DNA of 5,267 nt from an uncultured Prevotella sp. (GTDB taxonomy: Bacteria > Bacteroidota > Bacteroidia > Bacteroidales > Bacteroidaceae): assembly GCA_900770845.1 (NCBI GenBank), contig CAAGLS010000147.1, positions 1 through 5,267 on the forward strand, read 5' to 3'. Each line of letters opens with the position of its first letter. Positions within the stretch are counted from its first letter, which is position 1. A model generated the notes under the pieces. That model was not told the origin of the DNA, made no database searches, and saw nothing but the letters and a program-made list of their open reading frames with translations. The position numbers were made by a program, and so were the translations under genes. Shown here piece by piece: positions 1 through 5,258 of this stretch.

Positions 1-48
1 CTGTTAACGGCATAAGATAGAAGCCCAAAGTGGGGCTAATCCCCATAG

Positions 49-522
49 ATAAGTCAACCTGCCGTACAACTCGGTCTTCATATTGCTCGTTCCTCGCAAC
101 ACGAAGACCTCTTTAGTTGTGCTATTACTTTTGGCATAAATTGCAAAGACAATGTCATAGGAAAGGGAAGTACTGGCAATGTGTTTGGTGACAATTGTCA
201 AGGAAACATAATGGATAGGGAATGCCGTAATAATTCTTTTGCACAAGGGGCTGTAAACAACAATTTCCAAAGCAACATCTATAATGTTATTTTCACAAGC
301 ACCAACAGTAGGTATAACAACATCAGCTCCTTCTGCTCCTACTTAAATATATCAGGCAGTGGTTTGGTGGTTTATCAAAATGTATGTGGAGAAAACAACT
401 CAAGATATGCAATAACCAACAGTGGCCAAGGCTCTTTGTTTGCTGGTGTCAATAGCTCAAACCAAATAATAACCTATAAAATTAATGATATTATTCCTAG
501 AATCCGCAGCACTTTAATTTAG
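49..522 (+). pseudogene. 5'-truncated Asn/Gly-rich repeat protein (tail-fibre / beta-helix-like)
   Basis: This is an open frame ending in TAG at 520-522. From about base 124 it encodes imperfect repeats of roughly nine residues with an aliphatic or Phe pair and Gly/Cys, for example DNVIGKGST, GNVFGDNCQ, GNIMDRECR and NNSFAQGAV. A non-repetitive tail of about 70 residues follows and ends IPRIRSTLI. Repeats of this NxFGxxC type occur in Bacteroidales proteins often annotated as hypothetical or phage-tail-like; a beta-helical fold is an inference. No ATG, GTG or TTG lies in frame between 49 and 180. The first candidate starts are GTG 181 and ATG 211, both inside the repeats. All three forward frames carry stops before the repeats begin (46-48, 50-52, 114-116). 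The gene has therefore probably lost its 5' end or suffered a frameshift. A shorter protein from GTG 181 (113 residues), with purine-rich sequence at 160-170 upstream, cannot be excluded. The DNA is much richer in AT than the genes to its right, which suggests transfer. Function unknown. Confidence 0.55.
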
Positions 523-537
523 ATTTATTTATAAGTT

Positions 538-567
538 CCTGAGCAGCAAAATGTTGCTCAGGATTTT
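538..567 (+). terminator. hairpin after the repeat-protein fragment, probable terminator
   Basis: An 11-bp stem with one G.T pair (538-548 with 552-562) closes an AAA loop and is followed by ATTTT. It starts 15 bases after the TAG of the upstream fragment, where a rho-independent terminator is expected. The T-run is short, so strength is uncertain. The trailing TTTT also forms part of the promoter-like element that follows. On the minus strand the same stem could stop transcripts leaving the M15 peptidase gene, but no T-run follows it there. Confidence 0.55.
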
Positions 568-595
568 GCCATGACGGAAATTTCACTTAACTTAG
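565..595 (+). promoter_or_regulatory. Bacteroidetes-type promoter, copy 1
   Basis: TTTG at 565-568 is followed by exactly 19 bases and then TAACTTAG at 588-595, close to the Bacteroidetes consensus TTTG-N19-21-TAnnTTTG. It sits immediately after a hairpin, as does the similar element at 5228-5258. No + strand gene follows for more than 800 bases. A transcript from here would run antisense into the 3' end of the M15 peptidase gene, or the promoter may be a relic of a lost gene. Activity is inferred from sequence only. Confidence 0.45.
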
Positions 596-616
596 TGCTG
601 CGAAAAACTCACATAG

Positions 617-639
617 CTTACAAAACTTACAGAACTTAC
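617..639 (+). repeat. three CTTAC repeats at 9-bp period
   Basis: CTTAC occurs at 617-621, 626-630 and 635-639, exactly nine bases apart, with AAAA and AGAA between copies. It lies between the promoter-like element and the stop codon of the M15 gene. It may be simple low-complexity intergenic sequence; no function can be assigned. Confidence 0.35.
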
Positions 640-649
640 CTCATGAACG

Positions 650-1354
650 CTATTTCTCGAAATGCTGGTAGTCCTTCACTGTTCGCCAAGCGCCACCCCA
701 GCGGAAGCCGTTGGATGTGAAGAGTTGGTAGGCTTTGTCGGCGCGGGTGATCTTATGGTCGAACGAGGCGTTGCGGTCGGCGTAGCGCGCGGCAGTGGAG
801 GGCTGGATGCTGCGGCGGCCCCGAATGGTGCGCACGCAGGGATTGTAGAGCGGGTTGAGGTCGATGGCGCGTCCGAGGGCGTGTTTGGAGAGTCTCGATT
901 GTCCCTTCACCTTGCGGTAACAGAAGCAGCTCGTGTTGTTGGCCCGCATGGACCGCTCGTCGTCGGCTCCGAAGTCGTCGATGAGCCGGATGCTCTCAAT
1001 GGGATATCGGGCGTCGTAGAGTTGCCTGAAGATTTGCGCTGCCTCAGCGGCGATGGCCTTGTGGCAGACCAGTTCGCCAAGGCGGATGCGGCCGTCGAAA
1101 CCATAGTGGAGCAACTTGACATAGCGCAGGTCGGCGCGCGCCACACTGCAGCCGGCAGGGTAGGAGAGGCCCCTCATCCGAGCAAACACATTGTCGGGGA
1201 TAGGCTCTGCCACGAAGCAGCGTTGCAGTCCGTAGCGGCTGACAGCCGCCGCACTCACCACTGTGCCCGCCTTCCACTTGTCGAAGGGATTGGAAGTGGG
1301 TGTGAAAGCGAAGAGCGAGGTGACGAGCAACAATATATAAAGGTAGCGTTGCAT
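650..1354 (-). CDS. secreted M15-family metallopeptidase (VanY / M15C-like)
   Basis: The product is 234 residues from the ATG at 1354. It begins with a basic residue and a hydrophobic stretch (QRYLYILLLVTSLFAF), a typical signal peptide or lipid anchor, so it should act in the periplasm. An ATG at 1408 adds 18 charged residues before the signal, which argues against that start. The C-terminal half carries the M15 zinc site. SKHALGRAID supplies His158 and Asp165, and DYQHFEK near the end supplies the catalytic acid Asp228 and zinc ligand His231, matching the HxxxxxxD and DxxH pattern of M15C enzymes. GFRWGGAW before the last motif is also typical. Such enzymes cleave peptide bonds in peptidoglycan stem peptides (D,D-carboxypeptidase, or L-alanoyl-D-glutamate endopeptidase in phage relatives); the exact bond cannot be read from sequence. 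The gene ends in TAG at 650-652. No promoter or Shine-Dalgarno site is clear; the sequence before the ATG is A-rich (GAGAAAGAAAAA), as is usual in Bacteroidetes. The DUF349 gene lies 363 bases upstream with the inverted-repeat element between. Confidence 0.88.
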   Translation of the reverse strand: MQRYLYILLLVTSLFAFTPTSNPFDKWKAGTVVSAAAVSRYGLQRCFVAEPIPDNVFARMRGLSYPAGCSVARADLRYVKLLHYGFDGRIRLGELVCHKAIAAEAAQIFRQLYDARYPIESIRLIDDFGADDERSMRANNTSCFCYRKVKGQSRLSKHALGRAIDLNPLYNPCVRTIRGRRSIQPSTAARYADRNASFDHKITRADKAYQLFTSNGFRWGGAWRTVKDYQHFEK

Positions 1355-1413
1355 TTTTTCTTTCTCGGTGTGTAACTCCTGTATCGCGGCCTTGTCGCAG
1401 GCTTTCATACGAA

Positions 1414-1440
1414 AGAGGGCCGTCGAAGTGGCGGCCCTCT
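1414..1440 (-). terminator. GC-rich hairpin upstream of the M15 gene, possible terminator
   Basis: A perfect 9-bp stem (AGAGGGCCG at 1414-1422 with its complement at 1432-1440) encloses a 9-base loop. Read on the minus strand it is followed by TTTCGT, a weak T-run, then the unused ATG at 1408. It may terminate transcripts coming from the DUF349 gene, or form a structured leader 60 bases before the peptidase start. It lies just outside the inverted-repeat element. Nothing distinguishes the two roles by eye. Confidence 0.45.
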
Positions 1441-1510
1441 CGTTAGGCCGGTTCTAAAAAATTAGGTGTAAAAACCAAAACGATGCGGATGCATGTCTTT
1501 TCGGGTGTAT

Positions 1511-1607
1511 TCTGCATCTATCGGTCTCAAAACGTCAAGTCTCATCGGTCGTGTAGCCCGCTACACTCCCTCTTCAACTTACGTTTTGAGTCCCGATATC
1601 TTGCAGA
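1511..1607. other. large imperfect palindrome in the element core
   Basis: Nested complementary segments pair across about 97 bases: TCTGCA 1511-1516 with 1602-1607, ATCGG 1520-1524 with 1593-1597, CTCAAAACGT 1526-1535 with 1581-1590, AAG 1537-1539 with 1578-1580, and an apical GTGTAG 1551-1556 with CTACAC 1561-1566. Small bulges separate the helices. This would fold as RNA from either strand, or extrude as a cruciform. It could be a transcript-processing or termination structure, or a recognition structure for a transposase acting in trans. Confidence 0.6.
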
Positions 1608-1629
1608 ACCTTTTCGATAAGCCAAATGA

Positions 1630-1655
1630 GCAGAGCCAAGCTCGCTTGACTCTGC
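1630..1655. other. second hairpin inside the element
   Basis: GCAGAG (1630-1635) pairs with CTCTGC (1650-1655), and AAGC (1638-1641) with GCTT (1644-1647), separated by a symmetric CC/GA internal loop and closed by a two-base loop. It adds to the unusually structured interior of the inverted-repeat element. Function unknown. Confidence 0.4.
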
Positions 1656-1717
1656 CATGGCGAGAAAAGGTGGGCGCTGGGCCCAATACACCTCGACCTA
1701 ATTTTTAGAACCGACCT

Positions 1718-3715
1718 TTACTTATCTTCGGTTTTTTCTTCTTCTTTGTCGTCTTCCTCCTTGTTGGCCGTGTCGATGGCCTTGATCTTGTCGTAGAGCA
1801 GCTTGGCGTCGTCCTTGAGCTTCTGCACCTTGCGGTTCATTTCGTCAATCAGGCTGTTGCCTTTCTTGCTGCTGGCGTTGAGGAAGCCCAAGTTGTTCTC
1901 ATACGTGTTGATCTCGCCCTTGAGCTGCTCGTAGCGGCGGAAGAGGCGCGCGCGCTCGTTGTCGATGGCGTCCTCGCCCTGCTTGGCCATGTTCTTCAGA
2001 TTGCTCTTGAAGTTGTCGAGCTTGCGGCGTGCCACGGATATGTTGAGCTCGGTGTTCAGACGGTCCAAGATGTCGTGGAACTCCTTGTACACCTTGTCTT
2101 TCTCCTTGAAGGGAACGTGGCCCACGGCATTGTACTCGTCGATGAGTTCCATCACCTTGTCCTGGGCGTCGGCCTCAGCCTTGTCGGCAATCTCCTTGAG
2201 CTGCGCGATGATGTCGCGCTTCTTCTCCAGGTTGGTCCGCTCCTCGTTGTGCACGCCGTTGGTGGCGGTGTTGCGGGCCTCGAAGAAGTGGTTGCAGGCC
2301 GTGAGGAACTCGCTCCACAGCTTGTCGCCAATCTTTTTGGGCACGGGGCCGATGGTCTTCCACTCCTTCTGCAGGGCGATGAGCTTGTCGGAAGTTGACT
2401 TCCATTCCGTGGAGTCGGTCAGCGACTGCGCCTTCTCCACGAGAGCCTTCTTCTTGCCCACATTCTCATAGAGCAATGCCTTGCGCTCCTTGAAGTATTC
2501 GGCCTTGCGGCCGAAGAAGTCGTCGCAGGCGGCGCGGAAGCGCTCGAAAATCTTCACGTTCATCTTCTGCGGTGCGAAGCCGATGGTCTTCCATTCCTTT
2601 TGCACCTCGATGATTTCCTTGGTGTGGCGGTCCCAGTCGGCCGAGCCCTTGTTCTCCTCCTTGGCGATGGCCTCCACTTTCTCGCAGAGGGCAGTCTTGC
2701 GCACGAGGTTGTCCTCCTCTTTGGCGCGGAGCTCGTCGAAGTGCTGTTGGTGCCGCTTGTTGATGACAGTGGATGCGGCCTTGAAGCGGTTCCATATTTC
2801 CTCGCGCTTGTCTTTGGCCACGGGGCCGGTCTCGCGGAACTGCTGGTGGAGTTCCTGCAGCTGGTGGAAGGCGCTGATGACATCTTCCTCGCCGGCGAGC
2901 TTCTCGGCCTCCTCGCAGAGGCGCGTCTTCTTCTCCAAGTTCTTCTTGAAGTCGTATTCGCGGGCCTCGCGGTTGAGGTTGAGCAGGTCGTAGAACTGCT
3001 CCACGTAGAGCTGGTAGTTGCGCCAGAGCTCATTGGCCTTTTCGGCCGGCACGGCTTTTATCTCCTTCCATTCCTGCTGCAGGGCCTTGAAGTCGTTGTA
3101 GCTCTTGTTGGCCTGTTCGGGCGAGGTTGCCATGGCCTTGATTTTCTCAATGATGTCGAGCTTCTTCTGCAGGTTTTCCTGTTTCTCGGCCTCCTGCTGC
3201 TGGAATATCTTGGCCCGCTTTTCTTTGATGATGGTCATCTCAGCCTTGAAAGCCTCCTCGTCCTCATCGGGCAGCACCTGATACTTGTCGGGGTCGCCTC
3301 CGTTGTCGAGGTATTCTTTTTGCTGTTTTTCGCGCTCGGCGATGTGCAGTTTGTAGAACATCGTCTTCAGGTGGTCCACCTCGTCTTTGTCGGGGTTGTC
3401 CACCTCTTGTGCGATTTGGCGCGCACGTTCGAGCACTTCTTTCTTGGTTTTGTAGACCTTTAGTGCAAGGTCTCCATCTTTCGGCCCTTCATCCTCTTCA
3501 ACGGGGGCGTTGTCCCCGGCATTGTCTTGCTGAGGCGTGGCATTGTCGGCAGCAGCCGAGTCCGTTTGAGCTTCTGGAGCCGACTTCACTTCCTCGGGGG
3601 CGTTGGCCTCCGTGGTGTTGGCGGTTTCCGTTGTTTGGGTTTCAGAAGCATCGTTCACAGGCTTCTGCTCGTCCAATGTTCCCTGGTTCAGGGCGTTTTC
3701 TTGAGAGTCCATCAT
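1718..3715 (-). CDS. DUF349 repeat protein, five repeats, acidic N-terminus
   Basis: The product is 665 residues. Residues 1-80 are low-complexity and acidic (rich in E, D, A, T, Q), with no signal peptide or membrane segment, so it is probably cytoplasmic. From about 190 to 560 it has five DUF349 repeats, each with a helix like LQKEWKTIG, then PVPKK and LWxxFxxACxxFF. The cores lie near 212-243, 286-318, 371-401, 448-478 and 523-552. The third and fourth match the family best (VQKEWKTIGFAPQK, LQKEWKTIGPVPKK); the first, second and fifth are more diverged. The rest is charged and helical, ending in a coiled-coil stretch (about 585-650) and an acidic tail EEDDKEEEKTEDK. Long multi-repeat DUF349 proteins are common in Bacteroidetes; I know of no established function. 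The start is ATG at 3715, with ATG directly after it; AAAAGG lies four bases upstream. The stop is 1718-1720, one base from the inverted-repeat element. A perfect -7 box lies at 3783-3790. Confidence 0.9.
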   Translation of the reverse strand: MMDSQENALNQGTLDEQKPVNDASETQTTETANTTEANAPEEVKSAPEAQTDSAAADNATPQQDNAGDNAPVEEDEGPKDGDLALKVYKTKKEVLERARQIAQEVDNPDKDEVDHLKTMFYKLHIAEREKQQKEYLDNGGDPDKYQVLPDEDEEAFKAEMTIIKEKRAKIFQQQEAEKQENLQKKLDIIEKIKAMATSPEQANKSYNDFKALQQEWKEIKAVPAEKANELWRNYQLYVEQFYDLLNLNREAREYDFKKNLEKKTRLCEEAEKLAGEEDVISAFHQLQELHQQFRETGPVAKDKREEIWNRFKAASTVINKRHQQHFDELRAKEEDNLVRKTALCEKVEAIAKEENKGSADWDRHTKEIIEVQKEWKTIGFAPQKMNVKIFERFRAACDDFFGRKAEYFKERKALLYENVGKKKALVEKAQSLTDSTEWKSTSDKLIALQKEWKTIGPVPKKIGDKLWSEFLTACNHFFEARNTATNGVHNEERTNLEKKRDIIAQLKEIADKAEADAQDKVMELIDEYNAVGHVPFKEKDKVYKEFHDILDRLNTELNISVARRKLDNFKSNLKNMAKQGEDAIDNERARLFRRYEQLKGEINTYENNLGFLNASSKKGNSLIDEMNRKVQKLKDDAKLLYDKIKAIDTANKEEDDKEEEKTEDK

Positions 3716-3782
3716 TTAACCTTTTAGTTATGATATATGTTTCCAGATGGCGGCAAAATGGTTGTCGCCACCTTATTCGTTG

Positions 3783-3815
3783 CAAATCTAAGCAAAAAAA
3801 ACCGAATTACGCACT
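3783..3815 (-). promoter_or_regulatory. probable promoter of the DUF349 gene
   Basis: On the minus strand TAGATTTG (3790-3783) matches the Bacteroidetes -7 consensus TAnnTTTG exactly. The -33 box is weak: AGTG (3815-3812) stands at 21 bases, inside a TTTTTAGTGCG stretch. It is flanked by runs of eight A (3794-3801) and nine T (3825-3833). Transcription would start near 3776-3779, giving a leader of about 60 bases. It lies between the corA stop and the DUF349 start, so the DUF349 gene need not depend on corA transcription. Confidence 0.5.
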
Positions 3816-3844
3816 AAAAATCAATTTTTTTTTCATTTGCGTGG

Positions 3845-4771
3845 TTATAGCAGCCTTTTTAGGCGCAGAATCCACCAACTTATGCCGCTCACGAATACCG
3901 AGATAGTCAGGGCGATGAGGAATCCCCAGGGGTTGGTCTCCATGCCGTTGATGAGGTTCATGCCGAAGAGCGATGCGATGAGCGTGGGAAACATCATGAT
4001 GATCGACACAGAGGTGAGGGTACGCATCACGGTGTTCATGTTGTTGTTGATGATGCTTGAGTAGGTGTCCATGGTGGATTCCAGGATGTCGGAATAGATG
4101 TTTGTGGTCTCCCTCGCCTGCGTCATCTCGATGTTGACGTCCTCGATGAGGTCGGCGTCGAGCTCATCCACCTGCAGTTTGAACTTCAGCTTCGAGAGCA
4201 GGTTCTCGTTGCCCCGGATGGAGGTGATGAAGTAGGTGAGCGAGTCTTGCAGCCGGCTCAGTCCGATGAGGCTCTCGTTGTTGACCTCGTGGTCGAGGTT
4301 GTGCTTGGCCTTCTCGATGAGGGCGTTGATTTGCTTGAGCCGTTTCAGGTACCACACTGCGCTGCTGTAGAAGAGTCGGAAGATCATGTCCACATAGTCG
4401 GTGAAGCCCACCCCGCGCTTCTGCTGGTAGCTCACGAAGTCAATCATCATGTTGGTCTCGAAAAAGCACACGGTGATGGTCACGTCGCGCTTGTGGATGA
4501 TGCCCAAGGGCACAGTGGTGTAGGGGGTTCGGGAGCGGATTTCCTTCACGTAGGGTATGCGCAGGATGATGAGCATCCAGCCGTCGTCGTATTCGTAGCG
4601 GGCACGCTCGTCGGTATCGCTGATGTCGGAAAGGAAATAGTCGGGTATGTGATACCTCTCCTCCAGTTCTCGTTGGTCCTCATCGCTTGGGCAGGTCACT
4701 TGAATCCAGCAGTTGGGCTGCCACTCCTTGAGGGCAGTCAACTTTTCGTTGATGTTCCAGTATGTTCTCAT
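3845..4771 (-). CDS. corA: CorA-family divalent cation (Mg/Co) transporter
   Basis: The product is 308 residues from the ATG at 4771. CorA proteins are inner-membrane homopentamers that carry Mg2+ (also Co2+ or Ni2+). The N-terminal about 250 residues form the cytoplasmic funnel and long helix, with the acidic helical stretch ELDADLIEDVNIEMTQARE. Two C-terminal membrane segments follow at about 251-269 (TLTSVSIIMMFPTLIASLF) and 282-301 (WGFLIALTISVFVSGISWWI). The signature GMN selectivity motif is at 270-272, directly after the first, in the context FGMNLINGME, and the basic end RLKRLL is cytoplasmic. Length is near the family norm. A longer reading from TTG at 4792 adds seven residues; the ATG is preferred because GGAG lies nine bases upstream. 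The stop is TAA at 3845-3847. The relative could also be a Zn exporter of the ZntB type, but nothing favours that. A promoter-like -7 box is at 4900-4907 and a hairpin lies in the leader. Confidence 0.93.
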   Translation of the reverse strand: MRTYWNINEKLTALKEWQPNCWIQVTCPSDEDQRELEERYHIPDYFLSDISDTDERARYEYDDGWMLIILRIPYVKEIRSRTPYTTVPLGIIHKRDVTITVCFFETNMMIDFVSYQQKRGVGFTDYVDMIFRLFYSSAVWYLKRLKQINALIEKAKHNLDHEVNNESLIGLSRLQDSLTYFITSIRGNENLLSKLKFKLQVDELDADLIEDVNIEMTQARETTNIYSDILESTMDTYSSIINNNMNTVMRTLTSVSIIMMFPTLIASLFGMNLINGMETNPWGFLIALTISVFVSGISWWILRLKRLL

Positions 4772-4780
4772 TTTGCTAAT

Positions 4781-4784
4781 CTCC
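4781..4784 (-). promoter_or_regulatory. ribosome binding site of corA
   Basis: On the minus strand GGAG lies nine bases before the ATG at 4771 (TTTGGAGATTAGCAAAATG). This decides the start codon: it sits downstream of the alternative TTG at 4792 and so cannot serve it. A clear Shine-Dalgarno site is uncommon in Bacteroidetes. Confidence 0.55.
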
Positions 4785-4801
4785 AAAGACAAGTCAACAA
4801 T

Positions 4802-4832
4802 GTGGGGATTAGCCTCTGAGGCTCATCCTCAC
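4802..4832 (-). other. hairpin in the corA leader
   Basis: GTGGGGAT (4802-4809) and AGCC (4811-4814) pair with GGCT (4820-4823) and ATCCTCAC (4825-4832) around a five-base loop. One pair is G.T on + and a C/A mismatch on minus, and there is one mismatch between the two helices. In corA mRNA it would stand about 18 bases before the Shine-Dalgarno site, inside a leader of about 120 bases. It could affect translation, but I recognise no known magnesium riboswitch such as the M-box here. Confidence 0.4.
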
Positions 4833-4899
4833 GCTCTCTTCTTGTCGTTTTCCGCGTGATAGTCGTCCATTTGTTTTGTTGATGTTGATTATTGTGATG

Positions 4900-4931
4900 C
4901 AAAAGTAAGAAAAATAAAATAACCCGCCAAG
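4900..4931 (-). promoter_or_regulatory. probable promoter of corA
   Basis: On the minus strand TACTTTTG (4907-4900) fits the Bacteroidetes -7 consensus TAnnTTTG exactly. CTTG (4931-4928), three of four matches to the -33 box, lies 20 bases upstream across an AT-rich spacer. Transcription would start near 4893 and leave a leader of about 120 bases before the ATG. Confidence 0.55.
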
Positions 4932-4976
4932 TTTTTCCCTGTTTTTTGGCCGTGCGCGGAATGAAAAAATGAATCC

Positions 4977-5013
4977 GCCCTTTGTAATTCATAATTTATA
5001 ATTCATAAAGGGC
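4977..5013. repeat. inverted repeat enclosing a 10-bp direct repeat
   Basis: GCCCTTT (4977-4983) pairs with AAAGGGC (5007-5013). Between the arms TAATTCATAA occurs twice, at 4985-4994 and 4999-5008, the second overlapping the right arm. Read on minus the stem is followed by GGATTCATTTTTTC, so it could terminate a minus-strand transcript entering from the right, though the T-run is eight bases away. AT-rich TAATTCAT iterations may simply be intergenic filler. Confidence 0.45.
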
Positions 5014-5061
5014 ATTCGCCGTGCTTGTAAGGATGGGGCGGTGGTTGCGGGTTGCCGTGTT

Positions 5062-5119
5062 GGTTCAATGGATATTTTTCGTGGGTTGGAGGTTCAATGG
5101 ATATTTTTCGTGGGTTGGA
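5062..5119. repeat. perfect 29-bp tandem duplication
   Basis: The 29-base unit beginning GGTTCAATGGATATTTTTCG and ending TGGGTTGGA is present twice, at 5062-5090 and 5091-5119, head to tail and without a mismatch. It lies outside any gene. The identity implies a recent duplication, probably by slippage, and copy number may differ between strains. Confidence 0.9.
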
Positions 5120-5199
5120 TATGTTATTTCATTTCGTATTGTTCTGACCCTTAATTCCGCAACTAAATGCTTAATTTGCTGTTAATATATCTTATAAGT

Positions 5200-5230
5200 C
5201 TCTGGGGAACAATAAGTTCCCCAGAGTTTT
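5200..5230 (+). terminator. strong hairpin with short T-run, copy 2
   Basis: A perfect 11-bp stem (CTCTGGGGAAC 5200-5210 with 5216-5226) closes an AATAA loop and is followed by TTTT. The form is that of a rho-independent terminator, but no + strand gene precedes it in the window. It is directly joined to a promoter-like sequence, exactly as the hairpin at 538-562 is. Confidence 0.5.
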
Positions 5231-5258
5231 GCCATTTGCAGAATTTTCACTATCTTTA
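5228..5258 (+). promoter_or_regulatory. Bacteroidetes-type promoter, copy 2
   Basis: TTTG at 5228-5231, a spacer of exactly 19 bases, then TATCTTTA at 5251-5258, seven of eight to the form TAnnTTTG counting the free positions. It should drive a gene beyond the right edge. TTTTGCCAT and TTTCAC are shared in register with the promoter at 565-595. Confidence 0.6.

Larger units (their letters stand above)
1446..1716. mobile_element. 271-bp MITE-like element with terminal inverted repeats
   Basis: The ends are near-perfect inverted repeats: 1446-1467 (GGCCGGTTCTAAAAAATTAG...) and 1696-1716, which on the other strand reads GGTCGGTTCTAAAAATTAGG.... They differ by one substitution and one A in the A-run. 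A secondary GGTGTA/TACACC pair (1465-1470, 1687-1692) continues the symmetry. The interior has no transposase and only short frames: a 71-codon one on + (1493-1708) and a 27-codon one on minus (1545-1462), each stopping inside an end repeat. The core folds into a long palindrome (1511-1607), with a second hairpin at 1630-1655. Size, ends and lack of a gene fit a miniature inverted-repeat element or a structured intergenic repeat family. No clean target duplication is visible: the flanks are GTTA on the left and TTTA on the right. The right end stops one base short of the DUF349 stop codon, so insertion there spared the protein. Confidence 0.6.

Noticed and set aside
34..45. 12-base inverted match between GGCTAATCCCCA here and 4803-4814
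   Set aside because: A match of this length between two points in a 5-kb window is expected about once by chance, and the flanks do not align.
4..270. 88-codon minus-strand frame over the repeat-protein fragment
   Set aside because: It lies opposite a frame with clear nine-residue repeats and has no coding features of its own.
662..1375. 237-codon + strand frame opposite the M15 gene
   Set aside because: It mirrors a gene with intact catalytic motifs on the minus strand. Its long open reading comes from GC-rich codon positions of that gene.
1493..1708. 71-codon + strand frame as a gene
   Set aside because: It lies wholly inside the inverted-repeat element, runs through its palindromes, and stops in the end repeat. 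No ribosome site or domain was seen.
1446..1716. CRISPR array or tRNA gene in the non-coding element
   Set aside because: There are no regularly spaced direct repeats and no cloverleaf with anticodon and T-loop; the symmetry is inverted, not direct.
2600..3463. 287-codon + strand frame opposite the DUF349 gene
   Set aside because: Its Leu/Val-rich translation is the complement of Glu/Lys-rich coiled-coil codons; the minus strand carries clear DUF349 repeats.
4247..4819. 190-codon + strand frame opposite corA
   Set aside because: It is a shadow of the corA reading frame, with no recognisable domain.
4768..4992. 74-codon minus-strand frame upstream of corA
   Set aside because: It spans the probable corA promoter and leader and ends just past the corA start. 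Its composition is rich in K, R, T and H with no motif, so it is unlikely to be a real leader peptide.
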